A DNA stretch of 42,581 bases from Gammaproteobacteria bacterium (lineage in GTDB: Bacteria; Pseudomonadota; Gammaproteobacteria; Pseudomonadales; Balneatricaceae), in NCBI GenBank assembly GCA_024230095.1, contig JAAERS010000052.1, positions 1 through 42,581 on the forward strand, written 5' to 3'. The notes under the pieces were generated by a model. That model worked only from the letters and a program-made list of their open reading frames with translations, made no database searches and was not told where the DNA came from. Numbering within the stretch: the stretch's first letter is position 1; each line of letters opens with the position of its first letter. This document shows positions 27,282 through 36,647 of the stretch, piece by piece. The position numbers and the translations under genes were made by a program.

Positions 27282-27668
27282 TTATAAGGTTTCTAGCTTG
27301 GCGCGAATTTCAGCTAGCTTTTCAGACATGACGCGCTCCAGGTGCACTAATTCCTTGGCCAAATTTTCTTTGCTGGTACCAGATTTTTCTTCTTCAGCCA
27401 GCTTGTTCAGCTCAGTGATGGCGCGGAGTAGGAAGGGAGAAATCTCGCTTACTTCTTGCCATTTCTGGCGACCAGAATCAACCATCACAGTGCGGGTAGA
27501 ACGACCAAAGCGGAATTTTTTACTACGTGGGCGAAAAGAACCTTTTTCGCGCTTGTAGTAGATCTTCAGCATATCATAGCCGCCTTCTTGGCGTAGTGTG
27601 TATTTGCTGATATCGGCGAAGCTTGAGATGCCCATTTCGGACAAAGTTGGGTATTGCGTGTCATTCAT
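27282..27668 (-). CDS. DUF3461 family protein (YaeH/UPF0325-like)
   Basis: A 128-residue conserved protein related to E. coli YaeH. Shared blocks are SFADISKYTLRQEG, DMLKIYYKREKGSF, and EVSEISPFLLRAITELNKL, then a C-terminal coiled coil (about 90-128). The function is unknown. AGGAG lies 9 bases before the ATG at 27668; the ATG at 27674 is too close to it. Convergent to the lipoprotein gene across the shared terminator. Confidence 0.85.
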   Translation of the reverse strand: MNDTQYPTLSEMGISSFADISKYTLRQEGGYDMLKIYYKREKGSFRPRSKKFRFGRSTRTVMVDSGRQKWQEVSEISPFLLRAITELNKLAEEEKSGTSKENLAKELVHLERVMSEKLAEIRAKLETL

Positions 27669-27995
27669 AATCATTTTCTCCTGATAGAAGACAGTAAAGT
27701 TAAATTTTTGGGTAAAAAATTAGAACATCAACAATTTATTGTGGTGGGTTTGGCTCTGGTGGCCTGACCTTGCTGGTTCAGTGGGCTCACTTATCAGGGT
27801 ATGACTTATGGTTAATTGCCCGTTTACTTGGCGTTTATTATACGCTGAGTTTGATTAAAAAATAACCAATAAGTGGGTCTTATATTAGACTTTTGGGTAA
27901 TAAGTATTATTCATTAAGTTGATAGTGGTGGCTTGGTATATTTGCGTTATACTGAGGCTTGAAAACAAGTCGATATATTCAGGAATTTATCACTT
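27669..27995. other. AT-rich intergenic region between DUF3461 and parC
   Basis: No gene was found. The divergent genes on each side should place promoters here. The best plus-strand element is TATACT at 27948-27953, a 5/6 -10 match placed 42 bases before the parC ATG, but no -35 is found at 16-18 bases (a TTGATA at 27919 is 23 bases away). No riboswitch or operator was recognised. Confidence 0.4.
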
Positions 27996-30284
27996 ATGTC
28001 AGGTGTTATCCCTATTGATGAAGGTGTAGAGCGTTTGTCCCTTAAGGACTATACGGAAAAAGCCTATTTAGATTATTCCATGTACGTTATTTTGGATCGC
28101 GCATTGCCTCATATTGGTGATGGCTTGAAGCCTGTCCAGCGGCGCATTGTATACGCCATGTCTGAACTGGGTTTGAGGAATACGGCCAAATACAAGAAAT
28201 CAGCTCGCACTATTGGTGATGTGTTAGGCAAATTTCATCCCCATGGAGATAGTGCCTGTTACGAAGCCATGGTGCACATGGCACAAACCTTTTCTTATCG
28301 TTATACCTTAGTTGACGGACAAGGTAACTGGGGTTCAGCGGATGACCCCAAGTCCTTTGCGGCCATGCGCTACACAGAATCTCGCCTAGCCCCTTATGCC
28401 GACGTGTTGTTGGGTGAGCTGGCGCAAGGCACAGTGGATTGGGGGCTGAACTTTGATGGCACCCTTAAAGAACCCTTGGTATTGCCTGCTAGAGTGCCTA
28501 ATGTACTGTTAAATGGTGCTACTGGCATTGCTGTGGGTATGGCGACAGATATCCCACCTCACAACCTGCGTGAAGTGGTGCAGGCTTGTATTCACTTGTT
28601 GGATAACCCGCAAGCACAAACGCAAGAGCTGTGCGAGTTTGTCAAGGGGCCGGATATGCCTACCTCGGCAGAAATTATCAGCCCCCGTGAAGACTTGCTT
28701 AGTATGTACGAAACGGGTCGTGGTGGAATTCGCATGCGCGCTGTGGTGGATAATGAAGATGGCGATCTGGTCATATCGGCCTTGCCATATCAGGTTTCTG
28801 GTGCCAAGGTATTAGAGCAGATTGCAGCGCAAATGCAGGCTAAGAAATTGCCCATGGTAGCTGATCTGCGTGATGAATCTGATCACGAAAATCCGACCCG
28901 TTTGGTGGTGGTGCCGCGCTCCAATCGTGTTGATACTGAACAACTCATGCGTCACCTTTTCGCCACTACGGACTTAGAACGCACCTATCGGGTCAACCTT
29001 AATCTGATTGGCACCAATGGACTGCCACAGGTGAAAGGTCTGCGCAGCATTCTAACAGAATGGTTGCAGTTCCGTATGCAAACGGTACGTAACCGTTTGC
29101 AACACCGTCTAGACAAGGTGCAGGAGCGGTTGCACCTGTTGGAAGGCCTATTAATTGCCTATCTCAATATTGATGAAGTCATTGCTATCATTCGTGAAGA
29201 GGATAAGCCCAAGCCCGTTTTGATAGGGCGTTTTGGCTTGTCAGACCGCCAGGCTGAAGCCATTTTAGAATTAAAACTACGTCATCTGGCTAAGCTGGAA
29301 GAAGTCCGTATTCAGGCTGAACAAGATGAACTGGCCAAAGAACGTGATGAGCTGGAGTTGATATTAGGTTCTAAGACGCGCTTAAAAACTCTAATTAAGC
29401 GTGAATTGACAACTGATGCCGAAGCCTTTGGTGATGATAGGCGTTCGCCAATTGTGCAACGTGATGAGGCCAAGGCGCTTTCCGAACGGGACTTGCTGAC
29501 CTCAGAACCCGTAACAATTATCCTATCCAAGCAAGGTTGGGTAAGAGCGGCCAAAGGTCATGACGCAGACGCCGAAAATATGAATTATAAATCGGGCGAT
29601 GCCCATTATATGTCGGTGAAAGGGCGCAGCAATCAAAATGCAACTTTTATTGATGATGGTGGACGAGGTTATGCCCTTGAGGCCCATACCTTGCCATCGG
29701 CGCGTGGACAGGGCGAGCCTTTAAGTGGGCGCTTTAATGCGCCAAGTGGCGTGCATTTTGCTACTGCCGTGTGTGCTAAACCAGAACAGCTTTTATTAAT
29801 GAGCACTGATGCTGGTTATGGCTTTGTGGCCAAGTTCGAAGATCTGGTAAGTAAGAATAAAGCCGGCAAAGCCATTATGAGTGTTCCCAAAGGGGGCAAG
29901 GTGCAGACCCCTCAGTTTATCGACAATCTGCAGACTACCTGGCTTGTAGCCGTGAGTAATGAAGGTCGCATGTTGGTATTCCCCTTGCAAGATTTGCCGC
30001 AATTGGCGCGTGGTAAGGGAAATAAGATTATCAGTATTTCTTCGGCCCGTGTGGCTAGCCGTGAAGAGTTTATGGTATCCACTGCCTTGGTTAAAGAAAA
30101 TGATGAATTGTTGGTGCACTCTGGCAAACGCTATTTGCGCCTCAAGGGTGGGGATCTAGTGCATTACCGTGGCGAACGTGGTCGCCGTGGCAATAAGTTG
30201 CCCAGGGGCTTCCAAAAAGTTGATGCCTTGGAAGTGGTGGCTAAGGAAATTATTGAGGCGGGGGCAGATAGTACGGAGTCCTAA
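27996..30284 (+). CDS. parC: DNA topoisomerase IV subunit A
   Basis: Type II topoisomerase subunit that cleaves and rejoins DNA for decatenation; it works with ParE, which is not in the window. The winged-helix region holds catalytic Tyr126 ([10 protein letters not shown]). The quinolone-resistance-determining region [17 protein letters not shown] carries Ser86 and Glu90 (E. coli Ser80, Glu84), the sensitive residues. The [13 protein letters not shown] start is typical, and the C-terminal beta-pinwheel includes [12 protein letters not shown] and [12 protein letters not shown]. At 762 residues it is full length (752 in E. coli). It is a single gene here. Confidence 0.96.
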   Translation: MSGVIPIDEGVERLSLKDYTEKAYLDYSMYVILDRALPHIGDGLKPVQRRIVYAMSELGLRNTAKYKKSARTIGDVLGKFHPHGDSACYEAMVHMAQTFSYRYTLVDGQGNWGSADDPKSFAAMRYTESRLAPYADVLLGELAQGTVDWGLNFDGTLKEPLVLPARVPNVLLNGATGIAVGMATDIPPHNLREVVQACIHLLDNPQAQTQELCEFVKGPDMPTSAEIISPREDLLSMYETGRGGIRMRAVVDNEDGDLVISALPYQVSGAKVLEQIAAQMQAKKLPMVADLRDESDHENPTRLVVVPRSNRVDTEQLMRHLFATTDLERTYRVNLNLIGTNGLPQVKGLRSILTEWLQFRMQTVRNRLQHRLDKVQERLHLLEGLLIAYLNIDEVIAIIREEDKPKPVLIGRFGLSDRQAEAILELKLRHLAKLEEVRIQAEQDELAKERDELELILGSKTRLKTLIKRELTTDAEAFGDDRRSPIVQRDEAKALSERDLLTSEPVTIILSKQGWVRAAKGHDADAENMNYKSGDAHYMSVKGRSNQNATFIDDGGRGYALEAHTLPSARGQGEPLSGRFNAPSGVHFATAVCAKPEQLLLMSTDAGYGFVAKFEDLVSKNKAGKAIMSVPKGGKVQTPQFIDNLQTTWLVAVSNEGRMLVFPLQDLPQLARGKGNKIISISSARVASREEFMVSTALVKENDELLVHSGKRYLRLKGGDLVHYRGERGRRGNKLPRGFQKVDALEVVAKEIIEAGADSTES

Positions 30285-30348
30285 TTATCGATGGACTGAT
30301 TGTACGCCTACCCTGTTAGTTTAGTCGTTGGAGTTGCTTTTTAGCGGT

Positions 30349-31959
30349 CTATAAGTTCGCTGAAAAGTGCTTTATTTGCATGTTCAGCAAATCCTGATAA
30401 TCATTGCTCAGGCGGCTCAAGCTGAAGGCGCCGTTAGCTAGTAGTTGGCAGTTATCTAATTCCAGTACTCGTTGTTGCAGTTCTGGGTGGTAAGCAACCT
30501 GTCGGCTGATCACCATGTCATTTAGACGCTGCTGATGGGATAGCTTGGCCGCTTCGTCAACCAGTTGGTCAGAGTCCTCTAGGGGGCCTGAGTGCACCAC
30601 AATCTGGATATTTAGACTGGGCTTGCCGGCGAGTAAGCGCTGTTGGTTGTATGCCTTGTATAAACCAAAGAAGAACTGTGCGGCACACAATGCATTTACG
30701 CAATGGGTCATGTGGTCGTGGGGCTTGTCAAAGGTCACTAATACGTCGTGATTGTCTTCGGTTTCAATAGCCCCGCCATAAATGGCGCAAACCTGATCGA
30801 CTAGCTTTTGATAGGCTTTTAACAACTGGTGCTTTTCTTCAGCAATGATCGGCCCCTGATCGCGCGTGTTGACGTTGATATAGAGCAGGCTAACTAGAGG
30901 GTTTTCATCGGCGGCCCTAATCTGTGCTTGCAAGCCTTCCGGTGGAGGGGTGTTCGCTAAGGTGGCGATGGACTCGTCTCGCCATTGTGGTTCAAATGGT
31001 TCTGTTGGATGAGGGTCGTTAGGGTTATTGGAAAGCTGCAAATCATCCATGGTAAGAATAGGCACGTGTCGGGTAAAGCCAGTATCAATGGGTTGCTGTA
31101 CGCCATAATCACTTAGTAAAGGGTCGCCCACCTCACCCGCATCGGAACTATCCGATAATTCTCGGGCCAAATCATGCAGTTCATGATCAAAATCGGTTTG
31201 CTTATGTTGTTCAATGGAACTGGCAGGTACCACGGGTAGACCTGTGCCCTGGGGCATTTCCAGTTCGAATTGATGTTCAGTCTGGGCGTGCAGCATGCGA
31301 CTTTCGTTGACCGAGTTAAAACCGAGGTTGAGAATGCCCCATTCGTCCAGGCGCTGGTCATCAAGAGGAGGCGCTCGATCGTAAAGTAGCAACTGTTCTT
31401 GGGCTTCATGCAATGCTTGCATGGGTTGGTGAAGGCGGCTACCAAACCACCAGCCCGCGAGCAGGCTCAATAGGCCAAGGGCAAGGCTGCCTGGCCACAG
31501 AAGTTGTAGCAGAGTCTGCCAGCTAGGTTGCAGATCAACCGGAGCCACCTTAATCTGCAGATTACCAAGCAGAACATTGTTGCTGCGGATGGTAAATTTG
31601 TGCAAGTCTCGGCTACCCAAAAAACCCGCTTTGGCTAGCATCTTGCCATCAGCATTGTATATGGCGGCACCAGTGATGGTGTGGCTACCAATCATTTCCT
31701 GTAGGGTGACGTTGAGGCTAATAAGGTCATGGCGCATTATTAATGGGGCGCTGAGTTTGGCAAGCTGGTTGCCCAATTGTTGCTGCTGGTGCTGGTGCTG
31801 TTGCCCGGCAGCTGTTTGCAGATGCATATAGGTTATGCTGCCTAATGCTATCAAGCTCAGTACAAACACAGCCGTGGTTAGCAAGATTGTTTTTTGTATC
31901 AGGCTTACGCGTGATTGCATGTGTTGGCGTAAAGTATGTGTACGAGTCGAATTGGTCAC
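30349..31959 (-). CDS. YtjB/AhpA-like membrane protein with a cyclase-like C-terminal domain
   Basis: A 536-residue inner-membrane protein. Two membrane segments (about residues 24-46 and 151-173) bracket a periplasmic sensor-like region with a Q/H-rich stretch. A short HAMP-like segment (about 174-225) and a long acidic, low-complexity linker (226-350) lead to a domain (about 356-517) with the class III nucleotide cyclase pattern. The catalytic residues look lost: LLYINVNTRDQ in place of the first metal Asp motif, and TEDNHDVLVTF in place of the GDG motif. It is divergent from serB, where E. coli has the shorter smp/ytjB; the N-terminal part is the shared piece. GTG 31959 has no clear ribosome binding site; an ATG at 31920 is possible. 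Probably a sensor or scaffold, not an active cyclase (inference). Confidence 0.72.
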   Translation of the reverse strand: MTNSTRTHTLRQHMQSRVSLIQKTILLTTAVFVLSLIALGSITYMHLQTAAGQQHQHQQQQLGNQLAKLSAPLIMRHDLISLNVTLQEMIGSHTITGAAIYNADGKMLAKAGFLGSRDLHKFTIRSNNVLLGNLQIKVAPVDLQPSWQTLLQLLWPGSLALGLLSLLAGWWFGSRLHQPMQALHEAQEQLLLYDRAPPLDDQRLDEWGILNLGFNSVNESRMLHAQTEHQFELEMPQGTGLPVVPASSIEQHKQTDFDHELHDLARELSDSSDAGEVGDPLLSDYGVQQPIDTGFTRHVPILTMDDLQLSNNPNDPHPTEPFEPQWRDESIATLANTPPPEGLQAQIRAADENPLVSLLYINVNTRDQGPIIAEEKHQLLKAYQKLVDQVCAIYGGAIETEDNHDVLVTFDKPHDHMTHCVNALCAAQFFFGLYKAYNQQRLLAGKPSLNIQIVVHSGPLEDSDQLVDEAAKLSHQQRLNDMVISRQVAYHPELQQRVLELDNCQLLANGAFSLSRLSNDYQDLLNMQIKHFSANL

Positions 31960-31991
31960 AATTAAATATCTATTAGGGTGCTGGCGCGAAC

Positions 31992-32020
31992 CTCACATTT
32001 TACACGGGAAGTGGTAAAAT
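31992..32020 (+). promoter_or_regulatory. Candidate sigma-70 promoter of serB
   Basis: CTCACA (31992-31997, 4/6) and TAAAAT (32015-32020, 5/6) are 17 bases apart. A leader of about 83 bases to the serB ATG at 32110 would result. Confidence 0.45.
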
Positions 32021-32109
32021 ACTAAGCCAATTTTCACACCTTGTTTTGATCATGCTGATTAAGCTGGGTGTTGAGTAATAAAACACCACATTCAATAAGG
32101 ATTCTTTTC

Positions 32110-33006
32110 ATGTTTGCCAGCCTTACCTTGCTGCAAAAAACGGCCATTTTCCCTCGCGCTGTTGCTAGCTTATTAGCACAAAATGGTGACTGGGCAGAAC
32201 CTAGGCAATTGGCACGCCAGTCAAGTTGTCATGTTTGGCAGTGGCAAACAACGAGTCCAATTTTGGCGTCACTGAAAACTGAGTTAGCACAATTGTTGCA
32301 GACTGATAAGGCGCAAGGTTTAGTCGACTATGTTATTTATGAAGCACCTCAGGCGCCTGATATAAAGCTGGCTGTGTTTGATATGGATTCAACCCTGATT
32401 CAAGCTGAGGTTATGGATCAGTTAGCGTATGCGGCAGGCATCGGTGATCAAGTTGCAGCCATCACGGCTAGCGCCATGGCGGGCGAAATAGACTTTCAGC
32501 AGAGTTTTAAGCGCCGTTTGGGTTTGTTGAAAGGTTTTGATTGCGCCGAGCTAGAGAGCATATATCAGCACATTGATCTGATGCCAGGGGCGGAGCGTCT
32601 TATGCAAAACCTAGCAAAGCAGGGTGTGCATTGTGTCATTTTGTCGGGTGGTTTTAGCTATTTTGCTGATCGCTTTGCTGATCGATTAGGTATGCAGGAA
32701 GCCTATTCAAATCCTTTGGAGCAAGTGGACGGTAAATTAACCGGCGCTATTTCAGTGTCTATTCTGGATGCTGAACGAAAACTGGAGCTGTTGCATCAAA
32801 TTCGTGAGCGTTATGGTTGGCAAGTTGAGCAAACCATGGCTGTTGGCGATGGAGCCAATGATCTGCCTATGTTGGGCGCCGCGGGATTGGGTGTGGCTTT
32901 TCATGCTAAGCCGCTGGTTATCGAGCAGGCGCCACATCATATCAGTAACTTTGGTCTAGATGGCTTGCTATACGTAATGGGTTTATCTGATAGTGAGTTG
33001 CTATAG
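32110..33006 (+). CDS. serB: Phosphoserine phosphatase
   Basis: HAD-superfamily enzyme for the last step of serine synthesis. Catalytic motif I is DMDST (residues 91-95), motif II is ILSGGFSYF, and the metal motif is GDGANDLPML. The N-terminal 85 residues correspond to the regulatory region of the SerB family. AAGGA sits eight bases before the ATG at 32110, giving 298 residues; the frame extends to 32068 without a site. The stop directly abuts the epmB stop on the other strand. Confidence 0.95.
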   Translation: MFASLTLLQKTAIFPRAVASLLAQNGDWAEPRQLARQSSCHVWQWQTTSPILASLKTELAQLLQTDKAQGLVDYVIYEAPQAPDIKLAVFDMDSTLIQAEVMDQLAYAAGIGDQVAAITASAMAGEIDFQQSFKRRLGLLKGFDCAELESIYQHIDLMPGAERLMQNLAKQGVHCVILSGGFSYFADRFADRLGMQEAYSNPLEQVDGKLTGAISVSILDAERKLELLHQIRERYGWQVEQTMAVGDGANDLPMLGAAGLGVAFHAKPLVIEQAPHHISNFGLDGLLYVMGLSDSELL

Positions 33007-34062
33007 CTAAACCACAGGTATGAGTGTTTTGTGTGGTTGACCAGGCTCTTCCTTTACTAGGCGCGGCACTAGATAACCCGGCAGTTGGCTTTGCATGGAG
33101 CGCAGCAATGCTTGCCCTTGCTGTTGGCTCACAAAAAAATGCTGCGTGCCGGCCACCTGATCGGGTAGATGTAAATAATAAGGCAGTACAGCGGCACTAA
33201 ATAGTTTTTTGCTTAAAGCGCATAGGCTGTCTGTGTCGGCATTAATACCCTGTAATAAAACGCTCTGATTGAGCAAGCTGATCCCAGCTTGTTGCATGCG
33301 CAAGCAGGCTTGCACTACCTGTGCGTCTATTTCTTGTGGGTGGTTGCAATGTAATACCATGACTATCTGTAGGCGCGATGTTTGCAAGCGTTGGCACAGT
33401 GTTGTGGTGATGCGTGCTGGCAGTACCACAGGTAGGCGTGTGTGAATACGCAGGCGTTGTACATTTGGGAGGGCTTCTATTTCATCTATCAAGGCAAACA
33501 GCATATTGTTAGTGAGTGCCAACGGGTCGCCGCCACTAAGAATAATTTCTTCAATATTCGCATCAACAGCTAAACAGGCTAAGCTCGCTTGCCATTGGCT
33601 GCGGCTGCGTTGTTGTTCGTGGTAGGGGTAGTGGCGGCGAAAGCAATAGCGGCAATTAATGGCACAGTGGCCCGCTGCGATCAGGAGGGCACGCCCATGG
33701 TATTTGTGCACAACGCCAGGGGTTGGATTAAATTCGGCTTCGGCTAAGGGGTCGGCTACAAAATCCGAACTAGACACCGCCTCTGCCGTTTGGGGTAATA
33801 CTTGCAATAATAAGGGATCGCGAGGGTTACTAGGTTGCATGCGGGCGACGTAGGCTTTTGGTACTAGGGTGCTAAAACCCTGGTCATTAGCACTAAGTTG
33901 CTGTACTTGTTGTTCACTAAATTGTAACTCGCGCAATAGTTCTTGGGTGCTGCGCAGACTTTGTGCCAATTGCAGGCGCCAGTATTGTTCTTCTGTATTT
34001 TGCTCAGCGCTAAGGATAACTTGTTCGCGAGGCTCAACTTGTGCCACAGTTTCAGGTATCAT
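33007..34062 (-). CDS. epmB: EF-P beta-lysylation protein EpmB (lysine 2,3-aminomutase type)
   Basis: Radical-SAM, PLP-dependent enzyme that turns (S)-alpha-lysine into (R)-beta-lysine for attachment to EF-P. The [4Fe-4S] motif CAINCRYC has Cys133, Cys137 and Cys140, followed by FRRHYPY. IILSGGDPLAL and QSVLLQGIN are aminomutase blocks. Without the metabolic enzyme's extra domain, the 351 residues fit EpmB (342 in E. coli). The ATG at 34062 has GGAAAA upstream; upstream GTG/ATG codons at 34098 and 34074 are in frame but would squeeze the efp junction. It is divergent from efp. Confidence 0.93.
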   Translation of the reverse strand: MIPETVAQVEPREQVILSAEQNTEEQYWRLQLAQSLRSTQELLRELQFSEQQVQQLSANDQGFSTLVPKAYVARMQPSNPRDPLLLQVLPQTAEAVSSSDFVADPLAEAEFNPTPGVVHKYHGRALLIAAGHCAINCRYCFRRHYPYHEQQRSRSQWQASLACLAVDANIEEIILSGGDPLALTNNMLFALIDEIEALPNVQRLRIHTRLPVVLPARITTTLCQRLQTSRLQIVMVLHCNHPQEIDAQVVQACLRMQQAGISLLNQSVLLQGINADTDSLCALSKKLFSAAVLPYYLHLPDQVAGTQHFFVSQQQGQALLRSMQSQLPGYLVPRLVKEEPGQPHKTLIPVV

Positions 34063-34099
34063 TAGCTTTTCCATTTTAGTAAATTGATTGAGCAACACA

Positions 34100-34666
34100 A
34101 TGGCGAATTATAGCACTAACGAATTCAAGAATGGCCTTAAAGTCATGTTGGAAGGCGACCCATGTTCCATGGTAGACGTGGAGTTTGTTAAACCCGGTAA
34201 AGGTCAGGCTTTCACCCGTGTAAAACTAAAAAACCTGAAGTCAGGTCGCACTTGGGAGCGGACCTTTAAGTCTGGTGAAAGCATCGAAGGTGCTGACGTT
34301 ATGGATCGCGACATGGAATACCTCTACACAGACGGTGAGTTTTGGCACTTCATGCTCACAGATGGTTCTTTTGAACAATTTGCTGCCGATGCGGCCGCCG
34401 TTGGCGATTGCACTAAATGGCTCAAGGAGCAAGAAACCTATCAGGTTACGCTGTGGAATGAGGCGCCTATTTCGGTGTCCCCACCCAACTTTATTGAATT
34501 GGAAGTGACAGAAACTGATCCAGGCTTAAAGGGCGATACAGCCCAAGGTGGCAGTAAGCCAGCCTATTTGAGCACTGGCGCTATGGTGCGCGTGCCGCTG
34601 TTTATAGAAATAGGTGAGGTATTGAAAGTGGATACCAGAACGGGTGAATATGTTAGTCGAGCCTAA
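34100..34666 (+). CDS. efp: Elongation factor P
   Basis: Binds stalled ribosomes and helps make Pro-Pro bonds. The 188-residue length equals E. coli EF-P. The modification loop [10 protein letters not shown] carries Lys34, the residue that receives beta-lysine, rather than the Arg of the rhamnosylated (EarP) type. The C terminus [11 protein letters not shown] is typical. The ATG at 34100 aligns with known EF-P starts; the TTG at 34088 is weaker. epmB is divergent just upstream and epmA lies 141 bases downstream. Confidence 0.97.
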   Translation: MANYSTNEFKNGLKVMLEGDPCSMVDVEFVKPGKGQAFTRVKLKNLKSGRTWERTFKSGESIEGADVMDRDMEYLYTDGEFWHFMLTDGSFEQFAADAAAVGDCTKWLKEQETYQVTLWNEAPISVSPPNFIELEVTETDPGLKGDTAQGGSKPAYLSTGAMVRVPLFIEIGEVLKVDTRTGEYVSRA

Positions 34667-34807
34667 TTAGGCGGTCTTAGGTAAGTGATTACCGTGTTAG
34701 GCAATGATTTTTTTGCTAGTTTGTTGTGCGCTCATGACAGTGCTCATAATGGTTGGTAAAGCCTTATAAATGGGCTCATAATTTAGCTTATCAGATGGTT
34801 CCTTGTG

Positions 34808-35791
34808 ATGAATGATGTCCTATGGCAACCGACAGCTGACCATTCCATGTTGCATGCTCGTGCACAGGTCTTGGCTCAGGTGCGTGAATTTTTTGCTGAG
34901 CGCGGTGTGCTTGAAGTGGACACGCCTGTACTGTCCCATTTTGGTGTTAGTGACCCCCATATTGACAGTATCCCTGCCGAGTTTACACCTAGCGGTGCCA
35001 AGCAGGGACAAGCGATGTATCTAATGAGCTCCCCTGAATATGCCATGAAGCGTTTGCTAGCGGCTGGCAGTGGGTGTATCTACCAGATTGCCAAGGCGTT
35101 TCGAAATGGGGAAGCTGGCAGCCGCCACAGCCCAGAATTCACCCTGCTGGAATGGTATCGGGTGGCTTATGACTTGCCGCAATTGATGGAGGAAGTAGCA
35201 CAACTACTAAGTCTGTTGTTGGCGCCTAGGCTGCCTGATCTGCAGTGGCAATTTTGGACTTATCAACAGGCGTTTGAAGAAATTTTGGGTGTAGATCCAA
35301 TGTTGTTGTCGGCGGCGCAGTTACAAAGCTTGGCGCGGCAGCATATTGATATCGCTATGCCTGATGATACGCCTCGCGATACCTGGTTGGATTTATTGAT
35401 GAGCCACTGCCTAGAGCCAGCCTTACCTGAGGCGTGTTTTATTTACAATTATCCGGCCAGTCAAGCGGCTTTGGCTCGTGTCAAAAAAGACTCGGCGGGA
35501 CACGCGGTAGCGCGTCGCTTTGAAGTCTATGTACAAGGTTTGGAGTTGGCCAACGGTTATCATGAATTGACCGATGCTCAGGAACAAGCACAGCGCTTTG
35601 CTCAGGACAATGAGACCCGTGGCGAGTTGGATAAAACACCAATGGCTGTGGATCAACGTTTAGTGCATGCCCTGCAAGAGGGTATGCCAGATTGTGCCGG
35701 AGTGGCCATGGGCCTGGAGCGTGTACTTATGTTGGCCAATGGGAAAAAAGATATTGCTCAAGTATTAGCCTTCGATTTTAATCGCGCTTAG
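34808..35791 (+). CDS. epmA: EF-P--(R)-beta-lysine ligase EpmA (GenX/PoxA)
   Basis: LysRS-like catalytic domain without the anticodon-binding region; it adenylates beta-lysine and links it to EF-P Lys34. Class II motifs are seen: VLEVDTPVLS (motif 1 area), FRNGEAGSRHSPEFTLLEWYR (motif 2) and VAMGLERVLML (motif 3). The 327 residues match EpmA (325 in E. coli). The 3' end overlaps the convergent psd by 14 bases. The ATG at 34808 was chosen over GTG 34805. Confidence 0.95.
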   Translation: MNDVLWQPTADHSMLHARAQVLAQVREFFAERGVLEVDTPVLSHFGVSDPHIDSIPAEFTPSGAKQGQAMYLMSSPEYAMKRLLAAGSGCIYQIAKAFRNGEAGSRHSPEFTLLEWYRVAYDLPQLMEEVAQLLSLLLAPRLPDLQWQFWTYQQAFEEILGVDPMLLSAAQLQSLARQHIDIAMPDDTPRDTWLDLLMSHCLEPALPEACFIYNYPASQAALARVKKDSAGHAVARRFEVYVQGLELANGYHELTDAQEQAQRFAQDNETRGELDKTPMAVDQRLVHALQEGMPDCAGVAMGLERVLMLANGKKDIAQVLAFDFNRA

Positions 35792-36629
35792 CCAGCATTT
35801 GCCCCATGCGAGTAGTGACACCCGGTTGCAGCTCCGGGTTCCACTGGCAAGTGCTTTTAGGTAGGCACATGATCACCGTGGAGCCAAGCTTAAAGCGCCC
35901 CATTTCTTCACCTTTGCGCAGGGCAATGTCTTGTTGCTCAGTATATTGCCACTGGGTCACCTGTCGACCTGTCGGGCAGACCAGTCCAGCCCAAGGGGTT
36001 TCTATACTTGCAACAATCATGGCGCCCACTAATACCATGGCCATGGGGCCAAATTCAGTATCAAACATGGCAACCACACGTTCATTGCGGGCAAATAGGC
36101 CAGGTACTCCCTCAGCCGTGGCTTGATTAACCGAAAATAGCTGGCCAGGCACGTGCACCATGCTGGTTAGCTTGCCATCACAGGGCATGTGAATTCGGTG
36201 GTAGTCTTTTGGTGACAGGTAAATGGTAGTGAACTGGCCATCAGTAAACGGGGCGGCCAGCTCACTGTTGCCCCCGAGTAGGGTGGTGACGTCAAAGTCT
36301 TGGCCTTTGGCCTGAAACACCTTGCCGTCCTTAATATCCCCGATTTGACTTATGGCCCCGTCAACGGGACAAGCTAGGTGGTCGTGATGATAATCGATTT
36401 GACGAGCATCAGCTTTTAGGGCGCGAGTAAAAAAGTCATTGAAGCTAATATAGTCGGCCAGTTGTTCGCGCTCAGCTTCTTGCATATTGACCTTAAACTG
36501 CTTGGCAAAGACTTTGATTAATGGGTCTTTGATCAAAGGCAGGCGACTTTCCGCCAGAAACCCCACTAGTCGAGAGATTAGGTGCTGAGGAATCATGTAC
36601 TGTAACAGTATAAATAAGCGATCTTTCAT
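35778..36629 (-). CDS. psd: Phosphatidylserine decarboxylase proenzyme
   Basis: Makes phosphatidylethanolamine. The LGST self-cleavage motif (residues 248-251) would give a pyruvoyl group from Ser250. Asp90 (CPVDGAIS) and His147 (YHRIHMP) complete the processing triad. At 283 residues it is a short bacterial form (E. coli 322, with a longer C-terminal tail). It is on the minus strand with rsgA just upstream (18 bases). Ends overlap epmA by 14 bases, tail to tail. Confidence 0.95.
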   Translation of the reverse strand: MKDRLFILLQYMIPQHLISRLVGFLAESRLPLIKDPLIKVFAKQFKVNMQEAEREQLADYISFNDFFTRALKADARQIDYHHDHLACPVDGAISQIGDIKDGKVFQAKGQDFDVTTLLGGNSELAAPFTDGQFTTIYLSPKDYHRIHMPCDGKLTSMVHVPGQLFSVNQATAEGVPGLFARNERVVAMFDTEFGPMAMVLVGAMIVASIETPWAGLVCPTGRQVTQWQYTEQQDIALRKGEEMGRFKLGSTVIMCLPKSTCQWNPELQPGVTTRMGQMLAKRD

Positions 36630-36647
36630 GGTGTTGCCTGTTAAGGG

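Noticed and set aside
34667-34807. Terminator or riboswitch between efp and epmA
   Set aside because: Only weak 5-bp hairpins (GGTAAGTGATTACC) and a T run that is not adjacent to a stem; not convincing.
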